From positions 312,383 to 374,382 of the forward strand of contig MNCI01000952.1 of the NCBI GenBank assembly GCA_015680685.1: a DNA stretch of 62,000 nucleotides. The letters are read 5' to 3'. Position 1 is the first letter of the stretch. Every line of letters starts with the position of its first letter. Below are positions 11,038 through 23,468 of the stretch, piece by piece. The notes below the pieces were generated by a model, which saw only the letters and a list, made by a program, of their open reading frames with translations, had not been told where the DNA came from and did not search any database. Origin of the DNA: Gnetum montanum (taxonomy: Eukaryota; Streptophyta; Gnetopsida; Gnetales; Gnetaceae). A program made the translations under genes and the position numbers.

Positions 11038-14000
11038 GTAGTTTTTAAAATTTTTTTCCCTTTCTACGATGTTTCGGAGGTTTAATTTTTAGGGTTAGGA
11101 TTTAGATTGAACGATTGCTCTGTTTGCATTGACCAGGTAACATCAATGTTGAAGTGAAGCAGAACGAAAGTCTTGTTGATGGGCATGAGATTTTTCTCAA
11201 ATTTGGAAGGAAGACAGGTACTGGCCTGGAGGATAGTGAACTTAAAAACAGAGTCTATGCTTGTGCAGAGAAACGGGGTCTTGCTAGATTTGTGGCCTAT
11301 TTCCAGATTCTTAACATGAAGGCATCTGATATACCGAAGGTGATTCCCTTTGTTGGAAAAACTATCGATGCAGTCATGGCCAAGGTTGAATTCTTGAGGA
11401 GCGTTGGAGTCAGGTCACATCATCTTCCATCGGTTCTTGCCAGTTGGCCCGAGCTATTGTGCCTTGAAATTCATAATATGGCATCAGTGGTTGAATACCT
11501 TCAAAGCACGGGACTCTCAAGGAAGGAGATATTGGCCATTTTTGTTAGACATCCTGACGTTTTAGGTCAGAATGTGGAGCTGGCACTCAAGAGAACCGTG
11601 CAGTTTCTTCAACACATTGGCTCATCTTCCACAGATATAAGAAAACTTTTAATTCGCCACCCAGTTTTGCTTTTGCAAGATGTTGACAAGAAGCTTAGGT
11701 TGCTGGTAGACTATTTAGAAAGTGCTGGAATACAGAGGAAGCATATTGGGCCTCTGTTAGTTCGACGGAAATTTTTAATTGACAGTGAGATGGAGAAAGA
11801 TATATTACCGGTTATAGAGTATCTCAAGAGTCTTAATGCCACTGCTGATGATATAGACAAAATAGTAACATCGTTTCCTTCACTTCTTCGCTATGACCTT
11901 GAAAAGGTGCAGTATTTCTCAGTCCTCGCATGCTTATTTGAGTACTCTATCTATATAAATGTGCTTTCTGTATCTATATTAGATTATTGCTGGACCATCG
12001 TTCTAACTTTTTGCTATGACACACACAAAGTGACACATTGTGGCTGGTTTAACGGTTTCCATGGTGTCTTTCACTTTTTATAGTTAAACATGAACATTTT
12101 AATGCTTAAGTGAAATTTTTATTTATTACCATCATTCATGATTCTCTTGAGACCCTTGAATACCAAATTAAGGCTCCGATTGCAGTGCATGTTAAAATTT
12201 CCATCCATTGTATGACATCGAGGTGTAGCTCGTGTAATGGGCCTTGAAACGGAAATTGGGGTTTTGTAATTGCATCTTTCACGTGTAAAGAGAATCTTCT
12301 TCATCTATTGAGCAGACCCATAGGAATTAAACCTGTGAACCAGAATGGAAGTCAGAAGTCTTATTTACATGCAACTAAGACAAAGAAAAGTTGATATAGA
12401 AAACATAATTAGAAGGGTTAACCTCTGCAAGGATCTCCAAGGATTTTACGTAACTTTCTTGGTTCCTACGTTTTTGTTAAAGATAGTTATATTATATTTC
12501 AATTCATCTAGGTTCCTGTGTTTTTCATCTGAAGAAGTTGCTATGTTCTGTTCCAGTTTATCTTCCCTTTGTTATGCTTTAAAAACATTGTCAATTGATG
12601 GACGCTATTATTATTCAGTTACTTCTCTATGTTGCCCTCAGTTTGTTTGCCAGTCATGACATGATATAAAACCAGAGGACTATTAGCTGCATTTCTTTTT
12701 CTCAGATGTCTTAATTTTTCCAGAGGTCCTAGATAATGTATCGTCGTCACCAGCACCAACACCAGCATCATTATCATCTCATCCTCATATCATTTATTTG
12801 GGATTTTGTCTTTACGAGGTCTCTTTCTGTACTCTTGTTTCTATTTCATCCCTTATCTACCTCATTTTTTATTTCCTTTTATGTGAATTAAAAAACTATT
12901 TCATGTAGGAACCATCTTTGATCTAGGTCAAACTTGACCAGACCATCTTAATTCACTCTCGTTCATCTTCCCTTCTGTAGGCACAATCTGTAAACCTCCA
13001 TTTGAATTCACCGATACAAACAACTGAATTTTTTAATGGAGGTAATTTCTGAACAGGGAAGATAATATTTTATTACTTGTAAAATTTTAAAATTGGAGTA
13101 CATCTAGGAAGAACGAAGGAACTAGATCAATTTCCTGTAGATCCAAAGAGAAATACTCCAGCTTCAGATTTAATTTCATGTGTTTTCTAATTCCAAGAGT
13201 GAACTTTGACCCAATGGTTACAGTATTCTGCTAATAATCATCAACTTCGAGTCCACACTTGCAGGTGGTATGGTAAAAGCTATACGTCAAGGTTAGTGTC
13301 AAATAGACGGCAGGCATAGAAAGAATGTTCAAATCACCCACCTACTTTAATGGTTCATCTCAGTTCAATGAAATAAAGGAAATATGACAACTATAAAGAT
13401 ATTCGTTTTGAAATCTATTATTTCTTGTCCACAACTCAATTGTTTTTTCTTCTTGATGTTTTTGAAGTGCCCATATGTTTTAGGTGCCAAATGATGCATG
13501 AAAATAATATGTTTTAGGTTTCTTTTGATTTCTAATCGCTATGTTTTGAGCACTAAACATGTATGAGCTGTTTAAAGGTAGTGGACTCACCTGATGATCG
13601 TGAGAGTGGTTCAACAATGTACTTATTTCACTCTCAAGAAGTCCAAACAAATACTCCTACGGGGATAACATTATTTCTAAGGGCTACCTTTTCATGGTTC
13701 AACCCTTATTAAATGCATTGATACATGGCTCAAGTGAATCTCTTGGGATGAAGGTTTTGCCCAGTTCACCTGCAACAAAGTAGGTTTCCCTCACAGAGTT
13801 GAGGTGATGTACTCTCAAGGAAGAACTGCTTATAAATGTTTGGTTTTATGGTCAAGGACTCTCAAAGCCAAATGTTCACATTTTTGAAGTTCACTGAAAT
13901 CTTCTCCTATCAAATCACAGTTTTAAAACTTATTTGATCAAACTCTGTCAGGATCAATAATCACATTAAGAGGCAGAAACAAAACCTCTCAAAGGCTAAT

Positions 14001-17000
14001 TTTATATTTTGGTATTTTCTCTTCTTTCTGTTTTGGTATGTGCTTCAGACCAAAGATTTATTATCACCTTGCTTGTAGAAGATGAAGCCCCTGATATCTT
14101 GAGGGGATATGATTGTTTGAGAATCCAAGTATCTTTTTTATAACTGAAACTGTTTTTAATTACATACTAGACCCTATGAATCTGTTGGACCAGATCAGTT
14201 TTAACAATCTTTGGCATGATGCTTGTATATCTCAGCAGCATATTGAATTCGGACCTGGGACTAGTCGGATGTAAGCTACACATCTTAACCAACAAGTCAC
14301 ATACCAAGTTTAATTTGAGTTGTTGGCTGAAAATTTGCAAGGATAAATTTTTGTTGTCTAGAATTGACATGTAGGGGAGTTAACTCGAATAAGTCAAGTA
14401 ATTGCTTGAAAGAGCTTATTATGGGCATTGTATATTTTGGAAAGATGAAGCTAGTATCACTGAACTGTGAATGAATGAAAGAAGGGCAGCCATAGGCTGG
14501 AGTGATGCTGTTAATTTGATCATATGCTGGACTTTCTGTTTGAGGAGTAGCAAGGTGATTAATTTCATGGGCAAGGATAACTTGATCTATAATAAGCCTG
14601 CCTTAAAGCAGGGCTTGCTTTGCATTCTTCAATAATATTAGGGAGTATTTTCTGAATGCGCTTGCGAAACAGAGTGATTCATGTAGGCCAAGTTCATTTA
14701 GAATTTTATCTAGTTTCCACAATTCAATATTCATACATATAATTTCTTGTTTGCTTATAGGCTAGGATTCTTGAAAAAATTGAATTAGAAATCCTGATCC
14801 ATTATTGGTGATGAGTCATGTTTTGCACAACTTTGATATCAGGGCTATGATATTGGGTATCCGATATTGGGGCACAACCTCCGATGCCAGGCATCTGATA
14901 TCACCCCTTCTGTGCTAGCCTATAAATACCACACTAGGGTGCATGGTTGGGATATAGTTGGTTGATAGATTTTAGATAGCTTTTTCATAGATTTTTTATT
15001 CCTTGTTGTCTTCCAGTGCATGCCTGTAGTGTGATGTTAAGTGAATGTACGGCATCCCTATTTGAGTGTGACGTACTTGGACGTGTTACATGACTGGAAA
15101 TAAAGATTGAGATTACTTTTATCATTGCAGCATCCACTTAGATTTATTATTGCTTTCAATTGTCTAATTGTTTACCATTTTCCTTAGTTAATGTTTCCAT
15201 TTATTGCTCTTTATTATTTCTGTCATTAAGCAGAATGAGTACAACTAATCGCAAGTGCTTAAGTGTAATCACTTGGTAGCCCAACAGTGTATCATTTGGA
15301 ATGCTTGGTGACGTATGCTTAATAATCCCAGTGGTAGTTATGTGAAGTCCAAGGTGTGTGCAGATGGTTATGAATGGATACTCATTGCATGTAGGCTAGT
15401 ATAGATTTTACTTCCCATTGTTAATTAGCTTAATTAATCAATCTCTTCATTATCATTAGGAGTAGCCTAGGGCTAGTCAACATCAATCATCATATGCCTC
15501 ACTCATCATATGCCTCACTTTGGACTAAACCGTATGTGATAAAGCTACCACTAGTCCAAATGGGAAGACAGCGAACTACAATCAATGCATAACAATTTAG
15601 ATGCACAACTAGTCCCATGTATGGAATTCAACTAGATCATGTGTGAACGCTTGTGATTTATATGGTTGGGCGTAGGGGTACCTCACCACTCATCAATTGG
15701 CAAAGGGCTTAAGAAAAGAACCCTTATCAAGAACAGCCGCTTGGATTTCATCAATAGGAAGACCAGCATCAAGGATAGTAATAGTTGTAAGATAATCTTT
15801 TAAATAGATTTCGAACTATTGAATTGATAACTTCCTGATTCAATGGAAAGCCATTTTATTGATTTTATAAAAATCAACAAGGCTAGTGCAGGGGGAGCAG
15901 ACCAACCTTTTCTGGCGCCAACTCTCATTGCTGGGAAGGCAGTTGAAATCAGGGGATCAGCACCTATTGAAGCAATGCCTCTATGATCATTAATTTTGTT
16001 GCCATGTAAGATAACAAGATGTTTGATAGCGCACTTCAACTTAGGGCCTACAATAAAAGTATGCAAAAAAATAAAATAAAAATAAAAATAAAAAATCGTG
16101 TGCCCTATCACCTTTAAAGATGTAGTTGACTTTGGCCCACTGAATCTTGACTTTGCGAGTCAGCTTTCTATCCTGTATTATTGATAAGACCTTGAACAAT
16201 TGTTTCATTGGTTATGCTTTAATTGGAGAATTATGGTGGATGCTAGTCTAAGATTATTTTCTAAGTTTGTATGGTATTTGATTTTGGTTTGAGCTATAAT
16301 TCACTGTCTCAGAAATCTTTTACTAGCTGTTCCACCAATTAAATGTTTCGCTCATTCTTTCACTGGAAGATGCATGGGTTATTTCAGAAGGATAATTTTT
16401 TATCTGTCAACTACAATTATTCTGGGAATAGGCTTTTTCATTCAGACTGTGTTGAGCTGTGCCAGTGATATGAACTAATGCAGGTTAGGGTGAAGCCTTT
16501 TGGACTAGGAAAGGCTTTGAACTAATTTGGGGTGCAGATGAAATGATCAACCTTGCATCGAATTCTGTCAAAGCCTTGATGCCCATTAAACTAAGTGAAA
16601 TTTGTATTTGAGATTGGGATTTTTAATCCAACCATGATCGTTGATATGTATACAAGATTTTGGGTTGGTATTTTACCAGGAGGCTTTTCCCTTTGATTTT
16701 TTGGGTGATGTATCAGTTATATATGTTATTTTAATTCAGGAAGGATTATTTTGTTGGGAAGGTTTGTGACTTGCATCCTACAGGTATCTGGCTCAATGCC
16801 AGTGGGTTATTGTAATGTATACAGGCATTATGCAAAAAGATAATGGCTGAAATTGTGTAAGATTGAATCTATTAATTTAAATGCTAATACTTTTTATAAA
16901 TACGCCTTTTATAAAACTTATATCTTGATTTTCTTTTATCACGTCCATTTTTCATATTTCTACCAACGTTTCTATTTTCTTCTTGTACAAGTTACTTCTG

Positions 17001-19878
17001 GTTGATAACTATTTTTTCACTAGGAGAATTCATTTATCAGTTTAAATTTGGTGCAGCTAATCTATTTATTTCTATATATAACAATGCTGGAAAAGCTGCT
17101 CCAATAAAATTATTGAAAGGTCCACTTACGGATTACTGGACAGTTATCTCCCCACAAAACCGTATTTCAACTGACAGCGATTGAAGTCTGCTTATCTCCA
17201 GCCTGTGATCCTATCCAATACAGGATAGCACTTAGTTGGACCCTAATAAATTAAGAGAGCATTGTTTATAGTGGCCCCAGAGGTCTTAATTACCCACCTG
17301 CAATTCTTCTTTTCAGTTTATAAATTATGTCCTTTCATGGTATTCTAGCTGTTGGTGTCACCAGTTCTCCTATTTCCTTAGTCACAGTTTAACCCTACCA
17401 AATCACCTTTCCATATTCTTGTTTTTTTTAATATAGACAAAAATAATCCTCAAGAACAGTCCCTCAACTTTTGGATTCCTTAGTTTCATAAAGGCATTAA
17501 AGGATCATCATCTGGAGTTTTAATGCTCCTGTCACTAAGTGGGATTCCAGGAGGATCAGTGGATCTTTTTGAGTGCTTGCACCTAGGCTTGAACCCACAT
17601 CTTCACTCCAAACGATGGTCCCTAGTTTCATAAAGGCATTACTGATGCTAAATTCAAAATAGGTTGATAAAAGAGAGCTGTAGTCATGGTCAGGTTTGCA
17701 ACAGAAAACATTAAATGAAGACTAAATCCCTGCTGTTTTTGCTTTGTTTTGTTTAGACCACTTTTGTATTACAGCTTACTTTTGGTGCATTTGTTGTCAG
17801 GTACCTCTGTGCTACTCTAGGTTGCGTTGAATGCCTGCATTTGTGGCCACGTAAATATTTTTGTTTTACACCGTAGAGATTATCTCGTAGAAAGCAAGAT
17901 GTTTGAAATGTCAATATTATTCTATGAGGATGTAATTTTGATGGGGATGATGTTTATTTTAACATACCGATAATCCCTTTGTATTTATCAACATTTGTTA
18001 ACCTGTCTTTGCAGAACAGGATTTCAAGCCAGCAGTAACACAACTTGAGCGTGTAGGTGTGAATCCATATCTGATGGGAAAAATCTTCCGGCGTTATCCT
18101 CAACTGTTGAAAAATAGAATGCAATTTGATTTAAAAGTTCAGTTCCTTTTAGATCTTGGTTTCAAGAAGGAAGATCTGGGTCATGTAAGTTTAGAAATCT
18201 ATTTGCTAAGAATGAGTTTTATTCCCTTTATCGTTAATAAAATATCCTTTTTGCCTGTTGAAAAATAAAAAATGTTAACTTTTGGTGAACATGAGACATA
18301 TAAATTGATTTATGAAATGAGTCTTTTTAATTTTGTTGTCTGAATGATGTTCCTTTATCACCATTTAGATTTTGTTAGCATAGCAGTATAACGAGGAATA
18401 AGTATTTGCATCTTTGTTAAAATTGGAATTATGTACCAAAGTAAACCATGAGCTTCTTATCAAATATCAGTAATCTAAACGTCTTGTTGGATTTTATTTG
18501 AGCAAGTCAACTAACTACCATGCATATCAGGCCATCTATAATGCGCCCCAGCTTCTTGGATTAAGAGTTGAGAAGTTAAAATACAACGTCAAGTTTCTTG
18601 AAAGCCTTGGTATAAAAGGTCCATCATTGCATAAGGTTATATGCATTTCTCCTGTTTTTAAATGGCAGTAGGAAATTTAAATTTCTTGTTTGTACCTGCT
18701 TGTTGCATTATTTTTGAATTTTTGGAACTGTTCCAGGAAATACAGAAAGATAATTGCTTACATTTCATTTGGTCTTTCTAATTTTATTGGTATTTTCTTC
18801 ATTTAGGTGTTGAAACTGAAACCTATGGTATTAGCTTACAGTGTTGATGGTAAATTGCGAAGAAATGTAAAATTTCTCAAGAGTGTTGGACTTAACGACA
18901 GGGAAGTTGGAAGGTGGGCTTCTTTTTGTCTTGTTCCATTTCATTGTTAACTTAATCATACAATCATAAATGTTTGATCTTATTAACAGGCTTGTGACTC
19001 GGTATCCACAGTTAATTACTTTAAGTGTCTCAAACAAACTGCAACCTACTTTCAGATACTTCATTGACCTGGGTTTCACAAGGTATGTTATTGTTCAAAG
19101 AAGCACTCTCTATTGTCTATACAGAAAAATTAAACTTACCTGCAATGTGAAATAAAAGTTACCCTTCAGTTTTTTTTTCGTTTAAAGTTTAGGGATTACG
19201 TTGGAGTTGCTTAGCTCATATATAGCAACCTATATAAAAATACCTATAAGTTGCTTATAAAGAATATATTTGCCAATAGCAATGCAGCATAGGATATGTT
19301 AATTCACAGACAAGGCAGCGTTGATACTGGTTGTTCATAACGTATTTGAATGGGAAAAACTGCAAGGAGAACCATAAAATGGCCAACGTTTTGAGAGAAA
19401 TATGTTCATTTTATTTCGTTTTTCATTTTATGGTTTTTTAATCAGAGCATCCTTTTTTCCCCAATGGATCTGTTTCTGTTAGAACTTATTTGTGTCTCTG
19501 TTGAAATAAAGTGAAAGCATATTCATTTATTTCTTTGATGTTATAGTATGCTTTTTAACTGCTTAATCACTCAACAGGGAAGAAACTGTAAAGATGCTCA
19601 AACGTCTTCCTTCAGTTCTGAGCTTTAGTATATCAAATGTTTTGGATCCGAAGTACAAATTTTTGACAGATGTCATGGATAGGTCACCAAAGGAGCTAGT
19701 GCAGTTTCCACAGTACTTTAGTTATAGTTTAGATAGGCGAATTAGACCACGCTTTGTTAGTTTAGGAGAAAATCACGCTTATTATTCCCTAAGTGCTATT
19801 TATGGTTGCAACCTTGTAGCATTCGAGAAAAGGTTAACATGCTTGAACAGTAGCAAGAGCAAATCTTCATCATGCTAA
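10482..19878 (+). CDS. mTERF-family organelle transcription/RNA-binding protein, 7 exons
   Basis: Exons by splice sites and frame: 10482-11037, 11137-11906, 18020-18184, 18531-18635, 18807-18913, 18990-19082, 19578-19878. The joined frame is open for about 698 codons with GT-AG introns throughout. At exon 3 the acceptor at 18019 is needed; the AG at 18014 would give an early stop. Residues 1-100 are Ser/Arg/Lys-rich with few acidic residues (begins MATSLYSRHL), which suits a plastid or mitochondrial transit peptide. From about residue 265 to 680 there are around nine degenerate ~35-residue mTERF repeats with the pattern L..HP.LL, for example LLIRHPVLLL, FPSLLRYDLE, RYPQLLKN and RYPQLITL. The family binds organelle nucleic acids in transcription termination, splicing or gene expression. 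Length and intron number recall mTERF2/EMB2219 or mTERF9, but I cannot assign an orthologue. Confidence 0.9.
11137..11906 (+). CDS. mTERF gene, exon 2 (first mTERF repeats)
   Basis: The acceptor is TTGACCAG|GTAAC, the donor GAAAAG|GTGCAG. Codons 186-442. Carries about four or five mTERF repeats, including VGVRSHHLPSVLASWPELL, ILAIFVRHPDVLG and KLLIRHPVLLL. Reading into the intron stays open for a further 177 bases, which explains an apparent longer ORF but gives no mTERF pattern. Confidence 0.88.
13205..13290 (+). repeat. Possible SINE head (tRNA-like boxes A and B)
   Basis: CCCAATGGTTACAG at about 13209-13222 resembles a polymerase III box A, and CTTCGAGTCC at about 13243 a box B, at typical tRNA-like spacing. 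No target duplication or tail was found, so this stays tentative. Confidence 0.25.
14804..15700 (+). mobile_element. Solo LTR C with 5 bp target-site duplication
   Basis: The LTR body is 14809-15695 (TGATGAGTCATG to CTCATCA), flanked on both sides by ATTGG (14804-14808 and 15696-15700). It has the family features: GATATC/GATATT repeats, TATAAATA near 14922, AATAAAGATTGAGATTACTT and GTAGGGGTACCTCACC. No internal element sequence is attached, so it is the product of LTR-LTR recombination. It is in the same orientation as the mTERF gene. Confidence 0.9.
15696..16111 (-). pseudogene. Unidentified coding-like relic, interrupted by solo LTR C
   Basis: On the minus strand, 16060-15810 reads with motifs HLVILHGNKINDH, GARKGWSAPPALALL. 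The next stretch, 15795-15697, reads TITILDAGLPIDEIQAAVLD and KGSFLKPFAN. Removing the solo LTR continues this frame for about 13 codons (to QFFQES) before a stop near 14765. Codon-like character is clear but the family is not recognised. A LINE origin was considered, but the order of LINE-like motifs would be reversed. Confidence 0.3.
17481..17641 (-). mobile_element. SINE-like insertion with 19 bp target-site duplication
   Basis: TAGTTTCATAAAGGCATTA occurs perfectly at 17481-17499 and 17623-17641. The 123 bp between them contains, on the minus strand, GTGGGTTCAAGCC, a box B-like motif near its 5' end. Size, the long perfect duplication and the box B favour a short or 5'-truncated tRNA-derived SINE on the minus strand. 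No clear box A or tail. Confidence 0.55.
18020..19878 (+). CDS. mTERF gene, exons 3-7 (C-terminal mTERF repeats)
   Basis: Five small exons (165, 105, 107, 93 and 301 bases) continue the repeat pattern seamlessly: RYPQLLKN, YNAPQLLGL, KPMVLAYS, RYPQLITLS, RLPSVLSFS and FPQYFSYSLDRRIRPR. The last is the usual end of the mTERF domain. The stop TAA is at 19876-19878. Phases match at every junction. Confidence 0.88.
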
Positions 19879-22475
19879 TTATACATAATGTATACTGTGT
19901 ATTTATTTATTTTATTTTAATCTTCCTTGCATTGTGTCCGTTTTTCTTTAAAAAAAAATCATTTTTGCAATCTTGAGGCTGAACATTGAATGTAACGTAT
20001 CGCAAATGTCAGTTATATACTAATTGTATAATTTGTATTTTAGTTAAAGAATAATTTATTTCTGCAAAATTCAGTAATGAAAGAATGAAAGAGCAGTTTG
20101 AATTAAGAGATGCTAGTAAACGCTTGACTTTTGGTGTATCTAGTAGTTTATTTAACATGGCACGCCATTCAATTTCTTCGTAAAGGTTTACACATTTGTT
20201 TTGCTACGTTTGTGAAATACTATTATTATCTGTCAAGTTTATGAGGTATATATTTATTTACTGTGTTTTTTGCTCACTGTCTTTGTAACTTAACTAATTA
20301 AAAAATGTTTTTCATTTTCAAAACAATCTATCTGCCCCACATTTTCTTCTTTTTTTTCAAATACATTCTACCAACGTGGGCATTGTTTCAAATGCTAATA
20401 TAGTGTTACCAAATCTGATTTCAATAAAAAAAAATAAGCATTTGATTGCAACAATAACTTGTCTATGATGAATCTATTAATTTGTTAAATACAGTAATGC
20501 ATGTGAGTTCTATATTAGTGTTTATTTTAATATACATTAAATCAAGTATATTGTTTTTAATTATTAGTTAGGTAGCACTAGATTATCTTTTTCTTATATC
20601 TGACTAGCAAAAATATAATCAAGTGCTAGTTAACATATACATAGTTATTTTTTAAAATTAAATGAAACTTTGAAAGTTCCTTGAAACTAGTTTCTTTTTT
20701 TAAAAAAAATTTAAATTGAAGTCTAACAATTTTACTCGGTTATAAATTAAAGTACGGTGGAGTGGGTCATATAGGTAGGCTTGGATTTTAACATGGTTAT
20801 AAATACTTAAATCATTTTTTAAAGATGCAAGTTTTTGTAGAGGTGATAAATGGTAATTGGGATGTCTTTCATTTGGTTGCAATCTTTGCATAGGAGCTAA
20901 GAGTAAATGAGTAAATGGCTTTGCAAGCTTCATCACTTGGTCAACTCTAGAATTATTATTTTGGAATTTTGTCCTTGATTTAGGAATGCATTGGGACTAA
21001 TTTAGGATTCTTATTATAGTAATAAATTACTTGTTGAATGTGCACATTATTTTACCTTTCATGTGTTATCCTTTTCATTATCAAGTTATGAATTCTTATT
21101 TGTCCTTGGACTTTTTAGCTACCACTATTTGTTACTTGAACTTATTCGGCTTCTTATCATTGTAATTGAATTTTTTATTTGATTTTGTGTTTCTTTTCAT
21201 AGTTTTAAGAGTTTATAAATTACATTATTGCATTATGTGAAAAAGTTTCATTGTATATATGTCATTTATAGATTTGCTAGATGTCAAAATTTTTTAAAAG
21301 TTTGTTTGATGTTTTTTCATATGTTAGTTGGAAATCTAATAGGAGTTTAACAAGTATGGACATAGGTGTTTTTTAAAGACTAATTCTATGAAGGTTAACA
21401 AAGCAAAAGTTATTTGTACACTTAATGTAAAAATAAATTACCAATTATTGCTAATTGAATGTGACTAACATACAGTGTTGCCCACTAGACTTGGGTTTCC
21501 ATGTCAAGGTTGTTACCCTTAAATTAACATCTTATTATTAATTAGCTAGTAGCTTTGAATGTTTTCATATAACTTCATGGTGTTAATTGCTAGTTGTGCT
21601 CCTAGAGTCTATAGGTTCTATTACTAACTATTGTAAATGTAGTTTTATTTAAATATTTGATTATGTAGTTGTCTTATAAACCCTTATTTGAAGGATCAAT
21701 TTTTTTTTGCACCTAAAAGAAAGGGCTTCTTGTAGTGAGGACCTTGAATCATTTATTACATGAAGTATTAATTACCAAAGGTACGAAGGTGTTGAACGAT
21801 GAGTAATTCCAATGCTCAACCATTCAAGTGTTGTGGTAGACCTTGTAATCCATGGATGGTTTAGCAATGATGTTTGGTTTGGTTAGGTGATCACAAGTTG
21901 TTTTTCCACCTAAGCTCATAGTGGTCTTTCAGCATATGGTTTAACTATAAGTAAGGCATATAATAAATAGTGATGTTATTTGGTTCATAATTCTAATTTA
22001 TATAAAACAAAGAAATTATATTTATTTATCTAACTAACTAATGCAATAAATAAATCATAAATTATTCTAGGGCGATAAGTGTCCATTGCCTAATATGTTG
22101 CTATGTTCTTGAACATATGCATTAACTACAAGGATTACCAAGTAGTTTCATTGTTAGATAAACTAAGCAAGTAGTTACTAGGGTTATTGAGTTAATGCAC
22201 ATTAATGTTGTAGATTATGTCATACTGATTTTGCCATGAATTAATATGCATGGAGTTGTAAATGTCTATACTATGAAAGCAATAAATGACAAATGAAAGT
22301 AAATGCAAAAATAATAAATCTATGCTAAGTTAGATTAAGAGAAATTTATGTTGGTCTTTATTGCTATCATGAAATGCATTTAAGTACAATCCACTCTAAT
22401 TAAAAGTTTGTATAATAGATTTCATTGACGTTAGTAATTAAAAATCAAACAAACAACATGTGTTTACCATGTGAT
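19879..22475. other. AT-rich region between the mTERF gene and retrotransposon D
   Basis: The first few hundred bases presumably hold the mTERF 3' UTR; several AATAAA-like motifs occur (for example near 20420) and none can be singled out. Beyond that, I saw no ORF of recognisable content, no LTR ends and no RNA gene. Confidence 0.5.
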
Positions 22476-23334
22476 TGATAAAGTGAATTTTTCTTTGGCT
22501 ACACAATTGTATATTTAATATTGTAGCACAAGTTATGGCATTGTATATGCAATATTGTGGGATGTGTGCTAGCTTATAAATATAGCACTTAGGTGCATGG
22601 ATTCATAGGAAGTTTCATTCCATAGTAGTAAAACTCTTTCAATTTGTTTTTGTGAATTTAGTCTTACTTAGAAATGTGAATGCCCATAGTGTGATGCGAC
22701 TTGGTGAACAAAGTCTTTATTCGAACATCTTACACTTGGGTGCAAGTGTGATTGACAAAAAAGATCGAGCTATTTCATACTATTTCAACATTCTCTTAGT
22801 TTATTTCTTTACTTAGAATAATGTTTACTATTTTCAATTAGACTATTGATTACTACTTTTCTAGTTAATGTTTCACTATTCCATCCACTTTCCTTTTTTC
22901 GTTGTTAGTATGTAGAATGGGTATGATTGATTTCGAGCGTAAAGTGTGATTGTTTGGTATCCCAGTAGTATTATTGCTTGGTTTGCCTAGTAGCGAAATA
23001 CTTGGTAATCTTAGTAACGATTACATAAGCCCAAGATGTGTATGGAAAACCAGGAACAGATATCCATCGTTATAAGATAGAATAGATTTGTTTATTGTTT
23101 TACTTAGACTTAGAAATTGCTTCCATTTCATTATGTTCACTAGGAGTAGCAATGACCCAACAATATCAGTTATCATATATCTCACTGTGAGCTAAACCAT
23201 ATACATTGACTTTAGTAGGTCCATGTGAGAAGACAACAGTCTCGAACTTAAATCAATTGTTAGCGTAATTACATGTTGTGCTTGAATGCTTGTGACTTGT
23301 ATGGCTGCATGTTAGATTGCTCCATTGCTCATCA
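22476..23334 (+). repeat. 5' LTR of retrotransposon D
   Basis: It runs from TGATAAAG to GCTCATCA, with the palindrome-rich U3 (TATATGCAATATTG), TATAAATATAG near 22576, and the PBS two bases after the end. It aligns over its length with 34706-35594. Confidence 0.88.
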
Positions 23335-23335
23335 T

Positions 23336-23353
23336 TGGCGCTGTTGTCAGGGA
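23336..23353 (+). other. Primer binding site of D (tRNA-Asp type)
   Basis: TGGCGCTGTTGTCAGGGA resembles the Athila/Tat tRNA-Asp primer site TGGCGCCGTTGCCGGGGA with three changes, directly after the 5' LTR. Confidence 0.75.
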
Positions 23354-23468
23354 CAAGTCAATGTATGCTGACTAATTGATTTCATAAAGTTTGTTATATT
23401 AGAATTCAAAGTAAAATTCATAACCTAAACAATTAAGCACATTTAACGAAACATCTTAAAACTACAAC

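Larger units (their letters stand above)
11907..18019 (+). other. 6.1 kb intron 2 of the mTERF gene
   Basis: The intron is bounded by AAAAG|GTGCAG and AACAG|GATTT. It is AT-rich and contains the solo LTR C, a coding-like relic on the minus strand, and one clear and one weak SINE-like sequence. No further mTERF-pattern exon was seen between 11907 and 18019, and joining exons 2 and 3 gives a normal repeat junction. Confidence 0.8.

Noticed and set aside
11907-12083. Extension of exon 2 to a stop at 12083
   Set aside because: A good donor at 11907 and exact phase with exon 3 show it is intron read-through; the mTERF pattern stops at 11906.
12345-12659. ORF inside intron 2 as a further exon
   Set aside because: No mTERF repeat pattern and the exon 2 to exon 3 junction is complete without it.
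15696-16111. Assignment of the intron relic to a LINE
   Set aside because: Some phrases resemble LINE RT, but their order on the minus strand would be the reverse of the LINE order.
18015-18019. Acceptor at 18014 for exon 3
   Set aside because: It would bring a TAA into frame after a few codons; the acceptor five bases later keeps the frame.
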